The position numbers and the translations under genes were made by a program. Shown in pieces: positions 1 through 8,915 of a stretch of DNA of 64,000 nt (its first letter is position 1; each line of letters starts with the position of its first letter). Below the pieces are notes generated by a model. It was not told where the DNA came from. It ran no database searches and saw nothing but the letters and a program-made list of their open reading frames with translations. Origin of the DNA: an uncultured Eubacteriales bacterium (lineage in GTDB: Bacteria > Bacillota > Clostridia > Oscillospirales > CAG-382); the NCBI GenBank assembly GCA_934444645.1, contig CAKSCV010000004.1:62001-126000 (forward strand). The letters run 5' to 3'.

Positions 1-3000
1 CTATCTCCTATGCTCTCAAGAGCGGACTCAAGAATGTCGTCACGTTCAGCAGCGACGATAAAAACTTCTATGCCAACGGCGAGAAGATTTACGAAAACTA
101 CGTGCAGAATCTGTGGTACCGCATTCGCCTGCAGGCAGATGCCGATACGCAAAGAGCCACTGTTTGGCTCAACGGCCGCAAGATTGCAACGGTGGACTAT
201 GCGGAAGCTGCAACCTCTGTTGACAATATTTTTGTTACCAACACCGATGAACAGACGGTAAGTTTTGATAACGTCCGCGTCTTCGAAAAGATTAAACGCG
301 ACGATTATGTTCCCGCACCGGTCAAACCCAAAGGCGAAGAGGATCATATCGTCGGTATGAACATCTGCTCGCTGTGGAGAAACGGTACGCACTTCGGCTG
401 GTCGTGCATTTCGCCGTATGAAGATGCAGAGCTTGCGCTCGGCTACTACGACGAGGGCAACACCGAAACCGCCGATTGGGAAATCAAGTACATGGTGGAA
501 CACGGCATCGACTTCCAGGCCTTCTGCTGGTATGCCGATAACGGCAACGCTCCGCTGTATCACTTAAACAACAGTATGCACCTGCACGACGGCTATCTGT
601 ATGCCGATTACAGCGACGCCATGAAGTACTGCCTCATCTGGGAATGCGCCAATGCGGCAAGACCGAAGGATTTCGACGCATGGAAGAACTACTATGTGCC
701 GTATCTCATGGAAAACTACTTCAAGGACAGCCGTTATATGTCGATCGACAATCAGCTCGTGCTGTGCGTCTTCGGTGCAAGTAAGCTTTCCGAACAGCTC
801 GGCGGCGCTCCCAAGGTCAAGGAATGCTTCGATTACCTTGAAGAAGAAGTCAAGAAGCTCGGCTATGACGGTATGATCTACCTGTCCTGCGGCTCCTCCT
901 CCGATTCTCTTGCAAGCATGGGCTTTGACGGTGCATATGCCTATAACTGGGGCAGCCAGGGCTATAAGCTCGACGTAAACAAGTCCTCTATCCTCAAAAG
1001 CCAAAAGGCTTCCTCCAAGATGTATACCGTTCCGACCATCTCTGTCGGCTTCAACAGCATTCCGTGGCACGGTATCCGTTACCCGATGATGTCGGTTGAA
1101 GATTTCAAGACCGCACACACCTGGATCCGTGACGAATACCTCCCGACCTATGCCGCCAAGGGCACATGGCAGGAAAAGCTCTCCATGATCTCCACCTGGA
1201 ACGAATACGGCGAAGGTACGTATATCATGCCGTCCAAGGGTAACGGCGGCTTCGGCTATCTCGACGCATTGCGCGAAGTGTATACCGATGAAAAGGTTGA
1301 CAAGTCTCTCGACCTCTATCCGACCGACGCGCAGAGAACACGCATCAACCGCCTCTATCCGCAGTACAGACATCTTCTTCGCAAGACCGGTTACTACGAT
1401 TTCTCGGTAGATACCTCTAACCTTGAAAGCGTCTATACCATCACGTATACCGAAAACAAGGCTATGGGCGTCGGCAATACCAAGACCTATGAATTTACGC
1501 CGGAGGGCTTAAAGGGTATGGTTGACGGCGATACGCTTATTATCGCCGCTGCTCTCAATGTTCCGGCTGAAGCAAATCAGGTCAAGGTGACCATCGATGT
1601 TCCGAAGGGCACGTATGTCGAGCTCTACTATGTGACCGATTCCGATAAAAACTGGACCAGTTCGAAGAGCTCCGGCTTTACGGCTGACAAGGAAGGCTTA
1701 AACGAATATTTGGTCGATATGAGCCAAAAGTCCGCCTGGAAGGGTACCATCACCCAGTTCCGTGTTGACCCCGGTCAGACCGAGCCGGGCATGGGCGATC
1801 CCGAAAAGAACTATTTCCGTCTTGTCAGCGTTGAATTCTTAAAAGCTCCCAGCAAGGGCAGCCGCAACATCTTCATCAACGGCAAGAAATACGAGCTTCA
1901 GCTCTATCCGGAAGCCGCCGCAAACGGCGATTACCTTGTCTCCTTCGACCCCGCCGTTGCACTCAACTACTTACTCAATTCGTTCTATACCTGGGACAGA
2001 GATGCCGGTGTTCTCACCATTGAAGCCAATAAGCATACCGTCGTTTACACCACCGGCTCGGATAAGTACACCGTTGACGGCAAGACCAAGGATCTCGGCT
2101 ACAAGATGTACCTCCAGGACGGTCTGCCGATGATTCCGATTGTTAAGTTCTGCGAAGACGTCGGCTACAAGGCATCGGTTAACGAAAATAAGGAAGCCGT
2201 TATCGAAACCAACCAAAAAGAATACTTCGATATGATCGCCAAGCGCGAACCCGCAAAGTGGGAATTCAACACGCCGGGTGATAACGAAGGCTGGTCTTCG
2301 GGACATATGAACCTCTTTACGGTAGACGGTTATATGAGAGCCACCTCCATTACCGACAGCCGCGACCCGATTATCACGTTCAACGGCGATACCAACTTTG
2401 TCGCAGCCAAGTATAAGACCTTTGAGATCCGTGTTCGCTATAAGCATGACAGCGAGAACCAGCAGGCTCTTACCATGTACTTCACGACCGATTCCGAACC
2501 GAGCATGCGTGAAGCCGTTACCCTCAAATTGCCGCTCAAATCGAATGACAGCAAGGGCGAATGGGAAACCTACACGTATGACCTCTCCAAGTGCGAATTC
2601 TGGACCGGTACGATCAAGAAGCTCCGCTTTGACCCGTTCAATGCCGTCGGTACAATCGATATCGATTACATGCGCTTTGTCGAAGACCCGGACTACAACC
2701 CGTCCGCAAAGCCGCCCAAAGAAGAACAGGATTCCGGCGTGTTCGAAATCAAGAACGGCGATGCCGAAGGCTCGATTCAAGCTTTCCGTTCGGATAATGC
2801 CAAGATCTCCATTGTCGAAGACCCGGATAACAAGGATAACCACGTTTACCTTGTCAAGGGCAATGCCGGCAAGAACTGGAGCTACTTCCGTTATCTCTGC
2901 ATCTTCAAGCCCGGCAAGACCTATAAGGTTGAATACGATGTCCGACTTCTCGGCAAGGGTGAGGATATCTCCGGTGAAGACGGCGATTGCGCGACCAGCA

Positions 3001-3248
3001 TTATCTGCAATATGCGCTACTCCGATTCGCAGGGCAAGACCGACCATATTTCCGGTGCTAACGACGGCGCAAACATGGGCGTAAGTCTCAAGGTATCGGA
3101 TGGCTGGAAGCACGTTTCGTTTGAGTATACCATTGACGAAAACAGCACCTTGAGAGACAATGACCAGTTTGCGGTTTATGCAAATCCTGTCGGTGAGGAA
3201 AGCGCAAACTACTACATCGATAACATTGTCGTAACCGAACTCGAATAA
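1..3248 (+). CDS. GH99-like secreted glycoside hydrolase, 5' end outside window
   Basis: The reading frame is open from the first bases (codons start at base 3), so the N-terminus lies upstream; 1081 residues are visible. They begin inside a beta-sandwich domain, then show a glycoside hydrolase family 99-like barrel (about residues 118-440) opening with NMNICSLW and YYDEGN. The barrel carries the motif WNEYGEG, with Glu codons at 1203 and 1212. This E-x-x-E pair matches the spacing of the catalytic glutamates of GH99 endo-alpha-mannosidases. After it come a carbohydrate-binding-like module, a stalk resembling the copper-amine-oxidase N-terminal domain (about bases 1860-2220) and two further beta-sandwich modules. 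The protein is closely similar in domain order to the one at 60155, which has SLH anchors, so this one is probably also cell-surface bound. Substrate is unknown; an alpha-linked mannose glycan is a guess from the family. Confidence 0.82.
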   Translation, partial: ISYALKSGLKNVVTFSSDDKNFYANGEKIYENYVQNLWYRIRLQADADTQRATVWLNGRKIATVDYAEAATSVDNIFVTNTDEQTVSFDNVRVFEKIKRDDYVPAPVKPKGEEDHIVGMNICSLWRNGTHFGWSCISPYEDAELALGYYDEGNTETADWEIKYMVEHGIDFQAFCWYADNGNAPLYHLNNSMHLHDGYLYADYSDAMKYCLIWECANAARPKDFDAWKNYYVPYLMENYFKDSRYMSIDNQLVLCVFGASKLSEQLGGAPKVKECFDYLEEEVKKLGYDGMIYLSCGSSSDSLASMGFDGAYAYNWGSQGYKLDVNKSSILKSQKASSKMYTVPTISVGFNSIPWHGIRYPMMSVEDFKTAHTWIRDEYLPTYAAKGTWQEKLSMISTWNEYGEGTYIMPSKGNGGFGYLDALREVYTDEKVDKSLDLYPTDAQRTRINRLYPQYRHLLRKTGYYDFSVDTSNLESVYTITYTENKAMGVGNTKTYEFTPEGLKGMVDGDTLIIAAALNVPAEANQVKVTIDVPKGTYVELYYVTDSDKNWTSSKSSGFTADKEGLNEYLVDMSQKSAWKGTITQFRVDPGQTEPGMGDPEKNYFRLVSVEFLKAPSKGSRNIFINGKKYELQLYPEAAANGDYLVSFDPAVALNYLLNSFYTWDRDAGVLTIEANKHTVVYTTGSDKYTVDGKTKDLGYKMYLQDGLPMIPIVKFCEDVGYKASVNENKEAVIETNQKEYFDMIAKREPAKWEFNTPGDNEGWSSGHMNLFTVDGYMRATSITDSRDPIITFNGDTNFVAAKYKTFEIRVRYKHDSENQQALTMYFTTDSEPSMREAVTLKLPLKSNDSKGEWETYTYDLSKCEFWTGTIKKLRFDPFNAVGTIDIDYMRFVEDPDYNPSAKPPKEEQDSGVFEIKNGDAEGSIQAFRSDNAKISIVEDPDNKDNHVYLVKGNAGKNWSYFRYLCIFKPGKTYKVEYDVRLLGKGEDISGEDGDCATSIICNMRYSDSQGKTDHISGANDGANMGVSLKVSDGWKHVSFEYTIDENSTLRDNDQFAVYANPVGEESANYYIDNIVVTELE

Positions 3249-3255
3249 TTAAGCC

Positions 3256-3290
3256 AAAAGCGGCTCATGGGTCATCCGTGAGCCGCTTTT
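3256..3290 (+). terminator. Intrinsic terminator after GH99-like gene
   Basis: A perfect 12-bp stem (AAAAGCGGCTCA pairing with TGAGCCGCTTTT) with an 11-base loop starts 7 bases after the stop codon and ends in a T-run. The next gene starts only 17 bases further on, leaving no room for a separate promoter. Confidence 0.85.
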
Positions 3291-3307
3291 CAAAGGGATA
3301 TTTTACT

Positions 3308-4606
3308 ATGTCAGATTTATCAAATCATACAGAATTACGCGAACTGCCTGTCCGCGGTAAAATGACGGCGGATGTCGCTGTCATCGGCGGCGGAACAGCC
3401 GGCGTCTTTGCAGCAATCTGCGCGGCACGCACCGGTGCAAAAACCGTGCTTGTCGAAAAAAACAGTATGCTCGGCGGCACGCTTACGGTGGCAGGCGTCA
3501 ATTTTCCGGGACTTTTTTATGCATGGCAAAAGCAGATTGTCGCCGGTCCTTGCTGGGACGCGCTTTTGGAATGTGTCAAGCTCGGCGGCGCAAGGCTGCC
3601 GGAGCTTTCGTATCTGGAGCATGAACAGTGGCGTGAGCAGATTCTCGTCAACCGCTTTTTGTTCACCGCCGTTATCACCGAAATGTGCCGTAAGGCCGGT
3701 GTGCGTTTGATTACGAACGCCATGCTTGCCGCCGCTTCGGAAACCGAAAACGGCGTTGACCTTGTCATAACCGCTAAAAAGGGTCTTTTTGAGATCGAAG
3801 CCAAGACAGCCATCGACACGACCGGCGACGCCAACCTTGCTATGGCTCTGGGGTTGGCGGTAGAAAAGAGCGAAACCCAACAGCCGGCGACTCTCCAACA
3901 TCATCTTTCCGGCTATGACGCCGATAAGATCGATTGGGAAACGCTGAATGCGGAATTTTCAAAATGGGATTTTCCGCCATATATCACACCGTTTAATTTT
4001 AAGCATTCGCTCCGAAACGAAAAATTCGACTTTCACGTTCCATCGGTCAACGCCGATACCTCCGAGGGCAAGGCTAAGGTCGATGAGGACGCGTTGGCAC
4101 TCACGCTGAAAGCCTTGAAATTCTGCAAGACCATCCCGGGACTTGAAACTATCACCGTCGATTTTTGCGCCGAGGAGACCGGTGTGCGTGAATCCAATCG
4201 AATTGTCGGTCGGACAGTCGTTTCGGCAAAGGACTATATCACCGGGCATTTTTATCCCGATTCGGTGTGCTATGCGTTTTATCCGATCGATCTGCACGTC
4301 ATGCACGGCGTGGAAAAGACCTATTTTGAGCCGGAACGCGTCGGAAAAGTGCCGTTTGCGGCATTGATCCCGAAAGAATCGAAGCACGTGCTTTGCGCCG
4401 GACGGTGTATTTCCTCCGACACGAACGCCAACAGCGCTTTGCGTGTCGAGGCGGTGTGCATGGCGACCGGACAGGCGGCCGGGTGTGCGGCGGCATTGGC
4501 TGTCAAAGAAAAGCTTCCGGTGTACGATGTGCCGTATGACGCTTTATGCAAGGCTTTGAAAGGACTTGGCGCAATCGTACCGGAGCAAGGCTATTTTAAG
4601 AATTAA
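3308..4606 (+). CDS. FAD-dependent oxidoreductase (FAD_oxidored family)
   Basis: A 432-residue protein with an N-terminal dinucleotide-binding motif (VIGGGTAGVFAA, near residue 23) and an acidic end to the second strand (VLVEK), as in FAD-binding oxidoreductases of the PF12831 type. The C-terminal part has the ESNRIVGR and CAGRC...ALRVEAVCMATGQAAG segments that usually close the FAD site. The physiological substrate is unknown. I use the ATG at 3308, preceded by AAAGGG; an in-frame GTG at 3278 lies inside the upstream terminator stem and is rejected. It follows a surface glycosidase gene and may be expressed by read-through, so a role in sugar-derivative metabolism is possible but unproven. 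Confidence 0.8.
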   Translation: MSDLSNHTELRELPVRGKMTADVAVIGGGTAGVFAAICAARTGAKTVLVEKNSMLGGTLTVAGVNFPGLFYAWQKQIVAGPCWDALLECVKLGGARLPELSYLEHEQWREQILVNRFLFTAVITEMCRKAGVRLITNAMLAAASETENGVDLVITAKKGLFEIEAKTAIDTTGDANLAMALGLAVEKSETQQPATLQHHLSGYDADKIDWETLNAEFSKWDFPPYITPFNFKHSLRNEKFDFHVPSVNADTSEGKAKVDEDALALTLKALKFCKTIPGLETITVDFCAEETGVRESNRIVGRTVVSAKDYITGHFYPDSVCYAFYPIDLHVMHGVEKTYFEPERVGKVPFAALIPKESKHVLCAGRCISSDTNANSALRVEAVCMATGQAAGCAAALAVKEKLPVYDVPYDALCKALKGLGAIVPEQGYFKN

Positions 4607-4608
4607 GA

Positions 4609-4645
4609 AACGAGCGGAAAGCCTATGTTTTCCGCTCGTTCTTTT
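4609..4645. terminator. Bidirectional terminator between convergent genes
   Basis: AACGAGCGGAAA pairs with TTTCCGCTCGTT around a short loop, with A-run and T-run on opposite sides. It serves the oxidoreductase gene and the convergent Fe-S gene. Confidence 0.85.
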
Positions 4646-5382
4646 CACACGCGTTTGACGGATAGGATTTCGCCGTCCGTTCCGATGATATGCACGCTTA
4701 CGGGAATGTTTTTGCCGCAAGCCTTTACGGCATCACTCACCGCACGCTCGATCCCGCCGCAGCAGGGAACCTCCATGCGCGTGACCGTAACGGTGCGGAT
4801 CGAATTCTGCGAGAGGATCGCCGTTAATTTCTCGGTGTAATCGCCCTCGTCCAGCTTCGGACAGCCGATTAACGTAATACGGCCGCGAATGTAGTCCTCG
4901 TGGAAATTGCCGTAGGCGTAGGCGGAGCAGTCGGCAGCAATGAGCAGGTCGGCGTTTTCAAAATACGGCGCACCAACCGGCACAAGCTTTATCTGAACCG
5001 GCCATTGCATAAGCCGTCCGGAAGAAAAAGCGGCTTTTTTCGGTTCGCTCGGTGTGTCATGGCGAATCAAACGCGATTTTGTGCCCGGACAGCCGCAGGG
5101 AAGCGGAGCGGTTTTCTCGGAACTGCGTTCAAGCTTCGCTTCTTTTGCTTTTTTGGCGGCCAATACCGCTGCTTCATCATAGGCAGGTGCTTCGCGCTCT
5201 TCAAAGGTGATAGCCCCCGTCGGACAAGCCGGCAGACAGTCGCCGAGACCGTCGCAATAGTTCTCGCGCGTAAGCACGGCTTTTCCGTCGATCATATCAA
5301 TAGCGCCTTCGTGGCAGGCAGCGGCACAGGCGCCGCAGCCGTTGCATTTTTCACGGTCAATTTTGATGATTTTTCGGTTCAT
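4645..5382 (-). CDS. Two-cluster 4Fe-4S ferredoxin-like protein
   Basis: 245 residues. The first 65 hold two ferredoxin-type clusters: CNGCGACAAAC followed later by CDGLGDCLPACP, so eight cysteines are placed for two [4Fe-4S] centres. The C-terminal two thirds contain further Cys residues (CGCPG near 98, CPK, and a CCGG motif near 210), which could bind another cofactor or form part of a redox site. Proteins of this layout are common in Clostridia and are usually annotated only as 4Fe-4S binding proteins. The gene is divergent from a Crp/Fnr-type regulator, which suggests redox or nitrosative-stress control. Start ATG at 5382 is preceded by GAAAGGAAC. Confidence 0.8.
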   Translation of the reverse strand: MNRKIIKIDREKCNGCGACAAACHEGAIDMIDGKAVLTRENYCDGLGDCLPACPTGAITFEEREAPAYDEAAVLAAKKAKEAKLERSSEKTAPLPCGCPGTKSRLIRHDTPSEPKKAAFSSGRLMQWPVQIKLVPVGAPYFENADLLIAADCSAYAYGNFHEDYIRGRITLIGCPKLDEGDYTEKLTAILSQNSIRTVTVTRMEVPCCGGIERAVSDAVKACGKNIPVSVHIIGTDGEILSVKRV

Positions 5383-5426
5383 ATAGATGTTCCTTTCGTT
5401 TTATGGCATGGTTTGCGGAATAGCTC

Positions 5427-5455
5427 TTGACTTTACGGGCACAGTATAGTACAAT
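5427..5455 (+). promoter_or_regulatory. Sigma-A type promoter for the Crp/Fnr gene
   Basis: TTGACT (5427-5432), a 17-bp spacer, then TACAAT (5450-5455), 64 bases before the Crp/Fnr start codon. Confidence 0.7.
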
Positions 5456-5468
5456 ATACATGAAAAGT

Positions 5469-5486
5469 CTGTTGGAAAAACAACAG
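5469..5486. promoter_or_regulatory. Candidate Crp/Fnr-type operator
   Basis: Perfect inverted repeat CTGTTG-N6-CAACAG. The TGTTG-N6-CAACA core has the pentamer-N6-pentamer geometry typical of Crp/Fnr-family operators. It lies just downstream of the -10 box, between two divergent genes, so autorepression is the simplest reading. Confidence 0.55.
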
Positions 5487-5518
5487 AAATATGTTTTGCG
5501 AGCGGAGGTTTTTTCCGT

Positions 5519-6238
5519 ATGAGTTTGGTTTTTCCTGCAAATGCGTCGGAGGATTCGCTTCGGCTTCTTGCGGCGTGCCGTTTGTTTGATGGGATCGACC
5601 GCGCCGTTTTGCCGTCCGTTTTGGAAAAACTCGGTGCTGTCGAAAAGAAACGGCAAAAGGGCGAATTTTTCTTTCGGGAGGGCGATCCGGCTGAAAACGC
5701 CGGGATCTTGCTTTCCGGAAGGGCGCAGATTCTGCGCGACGATTATGACGGCCGGCGTCACGTTTTGGCAGAATTAGCGCCCGGCGATGTTTTCGGTGAA
5801 GTTTTTGCGTGTGCGGATGTAAAAACCTATCCGGTGTATGTGGAGGCGATTTGCGAGGCGGAGGCGTTGTTTGTCAATCTTGCTCTGCTTGAACAGAATC
5901 GCACCCCGGATGCGCACGAGGTGCGGCTGTTATACAATCTGCTTTTTGTCACGGCGCAGAAAAATCTGCTCTTAAACCGCAAAATCGAGCTTCTTTCCAA
6001 GCGAACGACGCGGGAAAAACTCGCTTCGTTTTTGTGGATGAAGGCCAAAGAAGCCGGACAAGTGCACTTTACCGTTCCGTTTGACAGGCAGTCGCTTGCC
6101 GATTATCTCGGCGTGGATCGAAGCGCTATGTGTGCGGAGCTAAGCCGGATGCGCCGCGACGGATGGATCGATTATCACAAAAATGTATTTCGCATACAAA
6201 AAGCCGCATTTGCGGAGAATACGGAAGAAAGCAGGTGA
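5519..6238 (+). CDS. Crp/Fnr family transcriptional regulator
   Basis: 239 residues with an N-terminal cyclic-nucleotide-binding-like beta roll (EFFFREGDPAENAGILLSGRAQI, then LAPGDVFGE) and a C-terminal winged helix-turn-helix (DRQSLADYLGVDRSAMCAEL). Start ATG at 5519 has GGAGG ten bases upstream. There is no clear N-terminal cysteine cluster of the Fnr kind, so the ligand is not evident; clostridial relatives of this shape control redox and nitrosative-stress genes. A Crp-like palindrome sits in its own upstream region, shared with the divergent Fe-S gene, and an AraC regulator follows after 4 bases. Confidence 0.88.
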   Translation: MSLVFPANASEDSLRLLAACRLFDGIDRAVLPSVLEKLGAVEKKRQKGEFFFREGDPAENAGILLSGRAQILRDDYDGRRHVLAELAPGDVFGEVFACADVKTYPVYVEAICEAEALFVNLALLEQNRTPDAHEVRLLYNLLFVTAQKNLLLNRKIELLSKRTTREKLASFLWMKAKEAGQVHFTVPFDRQSLADYLGVDRSAMCAELSRMRRDGWIDYHKNVFRIQKAAFAENTEESR

Positions 6239-6242
6239 AGGT

Positions 6243-7133
6243 ATGCCGCATTCAATGTCCGTGCCGTTATTCAATTATGCCGATTCAAACTTTATCGTAC
6301 ACCATACGGTCAGTGAAAACTTTGAAGATCCCTATACGCGCTTACATATGCACACCATGTATGAGTTATATTGCTTTTTGGACGGTGAAGGCGTGTTCAC
6401 GGTGGAGGGAAATATATATAAGTTGGAAAGAGGTATGCTGCTTTTAATCCGACCGGGCGAAGCGCACAGCGCCAAAATCGTCAGCACCAGCCGGTATGAA
6501 CGCATTGCCGTTCATTTTACGCCGTCTTTTTTGGAAAACGATTGCATCCGCGAAATGCTGCACGCCTTTGAAACGTCCAAAAACAGCAGTAACCATTGCT
6601 TCTTTTGCAACGATGAGAGCGCCTATCCGTTTAAGCTGTTACGCGAGATTACCAACTCGAAGCTGAAAGGGAATCATCCTGCCTGCAAATTAGCCTTGCA
6701 GGCAAATCTTCCGGCATTGCTTTACAGCCTTTCCGAAAACTGCTCGCACAAAGTTTCGGTGGACGGTACCTCGCACGACCAGCTGGTGCGTCAGATCCTA
6801 CGCTATATCGATTTGCATCTTTCGACCGAATGGTCCTTGGATGAGCTGGCTGAGCATTTGTATCGGGACAAAGCCTATCTGAACCGCCGCTTCAAAACCG
6901 TGGTCGGCACCAGCATCTGGAATTATACCATCCAAAAACGCATTGTCAACGCGCAGCGCAGTCTGTACGACACCGGCAGCATTTCAAGTGCCTTTCAGGC
7001 CAGCGGCTTCAGCGACTATTCGACGTTTTACCGCAATTATAACCGTATTATCGGCATTTCGCCGTCGGATGACCTGAAGAACCGAAAATCCGATAAGGAG
7101 CGGCTATTGGGAATCATTAACCCCTATTGTTAA
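6243..7133 (+). CDS. AraC family regulator with N-terminal cupin
   Basis: 296 residues. The first half is a cupin-like sensing domain (HMHTMYELYCFLDGEGVFTVEG, then LIRPGEAHSA); the last 100 residues form a double helix-turn-helix AraC domain (WSLDELAEHLYRDKAYLNRRFK and the FQASGFSDYSTFYRNY signature). Start at 6243, four bases after the Crp/Fnr stop, with AGGTGA overlapping that stop; a longer upstream-extended frame would overlap the Crp gene and lacks a ribosome site. The pair is likely cotranscribed. Cupin-AraC proteins usually sense sugars or glycosides, but the ligand here is unknown. Confidence 0.85.
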   Translation: MPHSMSVPLFNYADSNFIVHHTVSENFEDPYTRLHMHTMYELYCFLDGEGVFTVEGNIYKLERGMLLLIRPGEAHSAKIVSTSRYERIAVHFTPSFLENDCIREMLHAFETSKNSSNHCFFCNDESAYPFKLLREITNSKLKGNHPACKLALQANLPALLYSLSENCSHKVSVDGTSHDQLVRQILRYIDLHLSTEWSLDELAEHLYRDKAYLNRRFKTVVGTSIWNYTIQKRIVNAQRSLYDTGSISSAFQASGFSDYSTFYRNYNRIIGISPSDDLKNRKSDKERLLGIINPYC

Positions 7134-7173
7134 AGGGTACGAAACGGCCTTCCCGCAATTTGTCCAACCGTCG

Positions 7174-7213
7174 AAAAACGACCGGCATTCAAAAGAACGC
7201 CGGTCGTTTTTCT
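7174..7213. terminator. Bidirectional terminator between AraC gene and fhs
   Basis: AAAAACGACCGGC pairs with GCCGGTCGTTTTT (13 bp), flanked by A-run and T-run. It ends both the AraC gene and the long minus-strand purine operon. Confidence 0.88.
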
Positions 7214-7227
7214 CTATAAACTGCCGC

Positions 7228-8904
7228 TTAAAATAATCCTGAAATCCTGCCGTTTTCGTCTACGTCGATCTTTTCGGCTGCCGGAACCTTCGGCAGACCC
7301 GGCATGGTCATGATGTCGCCGGTTAATACCACGATAAAACCGGCACCTGCCGAAACTTTGACGTTCTTGACGGTCACGCGGAAATGCTCCGGTGCACCGA
7401 GCTTTGTCGGATCGTCCGAAAAGCTGTATTGGGTCTTGGCAATGCAGACCGGAAGGGAAGAGAAGCCAAGCTCTGCAAGCGTCGCTATCTGCTTCTTTGC
7501 CGCCGGCAAGAAGTCAACGCCGTCGCCGCCGTAGATCTTCTTGACAACCGCTTCAATTTTATCTTCAATGCTTCCGGAAAGCTCATAGGAGAAGGAGAAA
7601 TCGTTCGGCTTATCGCATAAGCGTACAACCTCTTCGGCAAGCTCGATGCCGCCCTCCGAACCCTTTGCCCAAACGTCCGACAGAACTGTATTGACGCCTA
7701 ACTTGCGGCATTCGCGGATGACAAGCTCTACCTCTTCAACCGTGTCGGTCGGGAACTTGTTGACTGCCACGACTGCCGGAAGCTTGTAAACGTTCGTGAT
7801 GTTGGAAACATGGCGAAGAAGATTCGGAAGACCCTTTTGAAGTGCGTCAAGGTCAGGCGTGGCAAGTGCGGTTTTGGGAAGTCCGCCGTGCATTTTGAGC
7901 GCACGGACGGTTGCAACCACAACGACGGCTGATGGGGTGAGTCCGGCATAGCGGCACTTGATATCCAAGAATTTCTCCGCACCCAAATCTGCGCCGAAAC
8001 CGGCTTCGGTGACGGTATAATCGCCCATTTTGAGTGCCGTGCGTGTGGCAATGACCGAGTTGCAGCCATGGGCAATGTTGGCAAACGGGCCGCCGTGAAC
8101 AAAGGCCGGCGTTCCTTCGAGCGTCTGCACAAGGTTCGGCTTTAAGGCGTCCTTTAATAAAGCCGCCATCGCGCCTTGCGCCTTTAGGTCGGAACAGGTC
8201 ACCGGCTTTCCGTCATAGGTGTAGGCGACGATGATGCGCGAAAGACGTTCTTTGAGGTCGGTAAGGGAAGAGGCAAGGCAGAGAACCGCCATGATCTCCG
8301 ACGCAACCGTGATATCAAAGCCGTCCTCACGCGGCGTGCCGTTGGCCTTGCCGCCGAGACCGTCCACGAGGTTGCGAAGCTGACGGTCGTTCATGTCCAC
8401 GCAGCGCTTCCAGGTAATGCGGCGCACATCGATGCCAAGCGCATTGCCCTGTTGAATGTGGTTGTCGAGCATGGCGGCAAGCAGATTGTTGGCAGCACCG
8501 ATGGCGTGAAAATCGCCGGTAAAGTGCAGATTGATATCCTCCATGGGAACTACCTGTGCATAACCGCCGCCGGCCGCTCCTCCTTTAATGCCGAAAACCG
8601 GGCCGAGCGACGGCTCACGAAGCGCTACCGTCACTTTTTTGCCGATCTTCTTTAAGCTGTCGGCAAGGCCGATGGTGGTGGTGGTTTTGCCCTCGCCGGC
8701 AGGCGTCGGCGTAATAGCCGTGACTAAAATCAGCTTTCCGTCCGGCGCGTCTTTGCGGTCGTTTAAGAGAGATAAATCGATCTTTGCCTTGTAAGAGCCG
8801 TACTGCTCGACGTATTTTGCGTCAATGCCCGCACTTGCGGCAATCTCGGAAATGTGCTTCATGTGGACGCTTTGAGCAATTTCAATGTCGGATTTGTAAG
8901 TCAT
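7228..8904 (-). CDS. fhs: Formate-tetrahydrofolate ligase
   Basis: 558 residues, the usual length for this enzyme, which makes 10-formyl-THF from formate, ATP and THF. The nucleotide-binding loop [18 protein letters not shown] lies near residue 67, followed by the family signatures [15 protein letters not shown] and [22 protein letters not shown]. Start ATG at 8904 has AAGGAG seven bases upstream. It is the last gene of the purine operon, 11 bases after purL. Its product is the formyl donor for PurN and AICAR transformylase encoded upstream in the same operon, so its place there is functionally coherent. The operon also encodes a formate channel homologue that could supply its substrate. Confidence 0.97.
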   Translation of the reverse strand: MTYKSDIEIAQSVHMKHISEIAASAGIDAKYVEQYGSYKAKIDLSLLNDRKDAPDGKLILVTAITPTPAGEGKTTTTIGLADSLKKIGKKVTVALREPSLGPVFGIKGGAAGGGYAQVVPMEDINLHFTGDFHAIGAANNLLAAMLDNHIQQGNALGIDVRRITWKRCVDMNDRQLRNLVDGLGGKANGTPREDGFDITVASEIMAVLCLASSLTDLKERLSRIIVAYTYDGKPVTCSDLKAQGAMAALLKDALKPNLVQTLEGTPAFVHGGPFANIAHGCNSVIATRTALKMGDYTVTEAGFGADLGAEKFLDIKCRYAGLTPSAVVVVATVRALKMHGGLPKTALATPDLDALQKGLPNLLRHVSNITNVYKLPAVVAVNKFPTDTVEEVELVIRECRKLGVNTVLSDVWAKGSEGGIELAEEVVRLCDKPNDFSFSYELSGSIEDKIEAVVKKIYGGDGVDFLPAAKKQIATLAELGFSSLPVCIAKTQYSFSDDPTKLGAPEHFRVTVKNVKVSAGAGFIVVLTGDIMTMPGLPKVPAAEKIDVDENGRISGLF

Positions 8905-8915
8905 GCAATTTCTCC

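Noticed and set aside
1971..3113. Long open frame on the minus strand inside the first GH99-like gene (also 564-1373)
   Set aside because: They are antisense to a gene with clear domain matches, lack ribosome sites and give low-complexity proteins with no family features.
3278..3307. GTG start ten codons upstream of the oxidoreductase ATG
   Set aside because: It lies in the terminator stem and has no ribosome site; the ATG at 3308 has one and begins the usual N-terminus.
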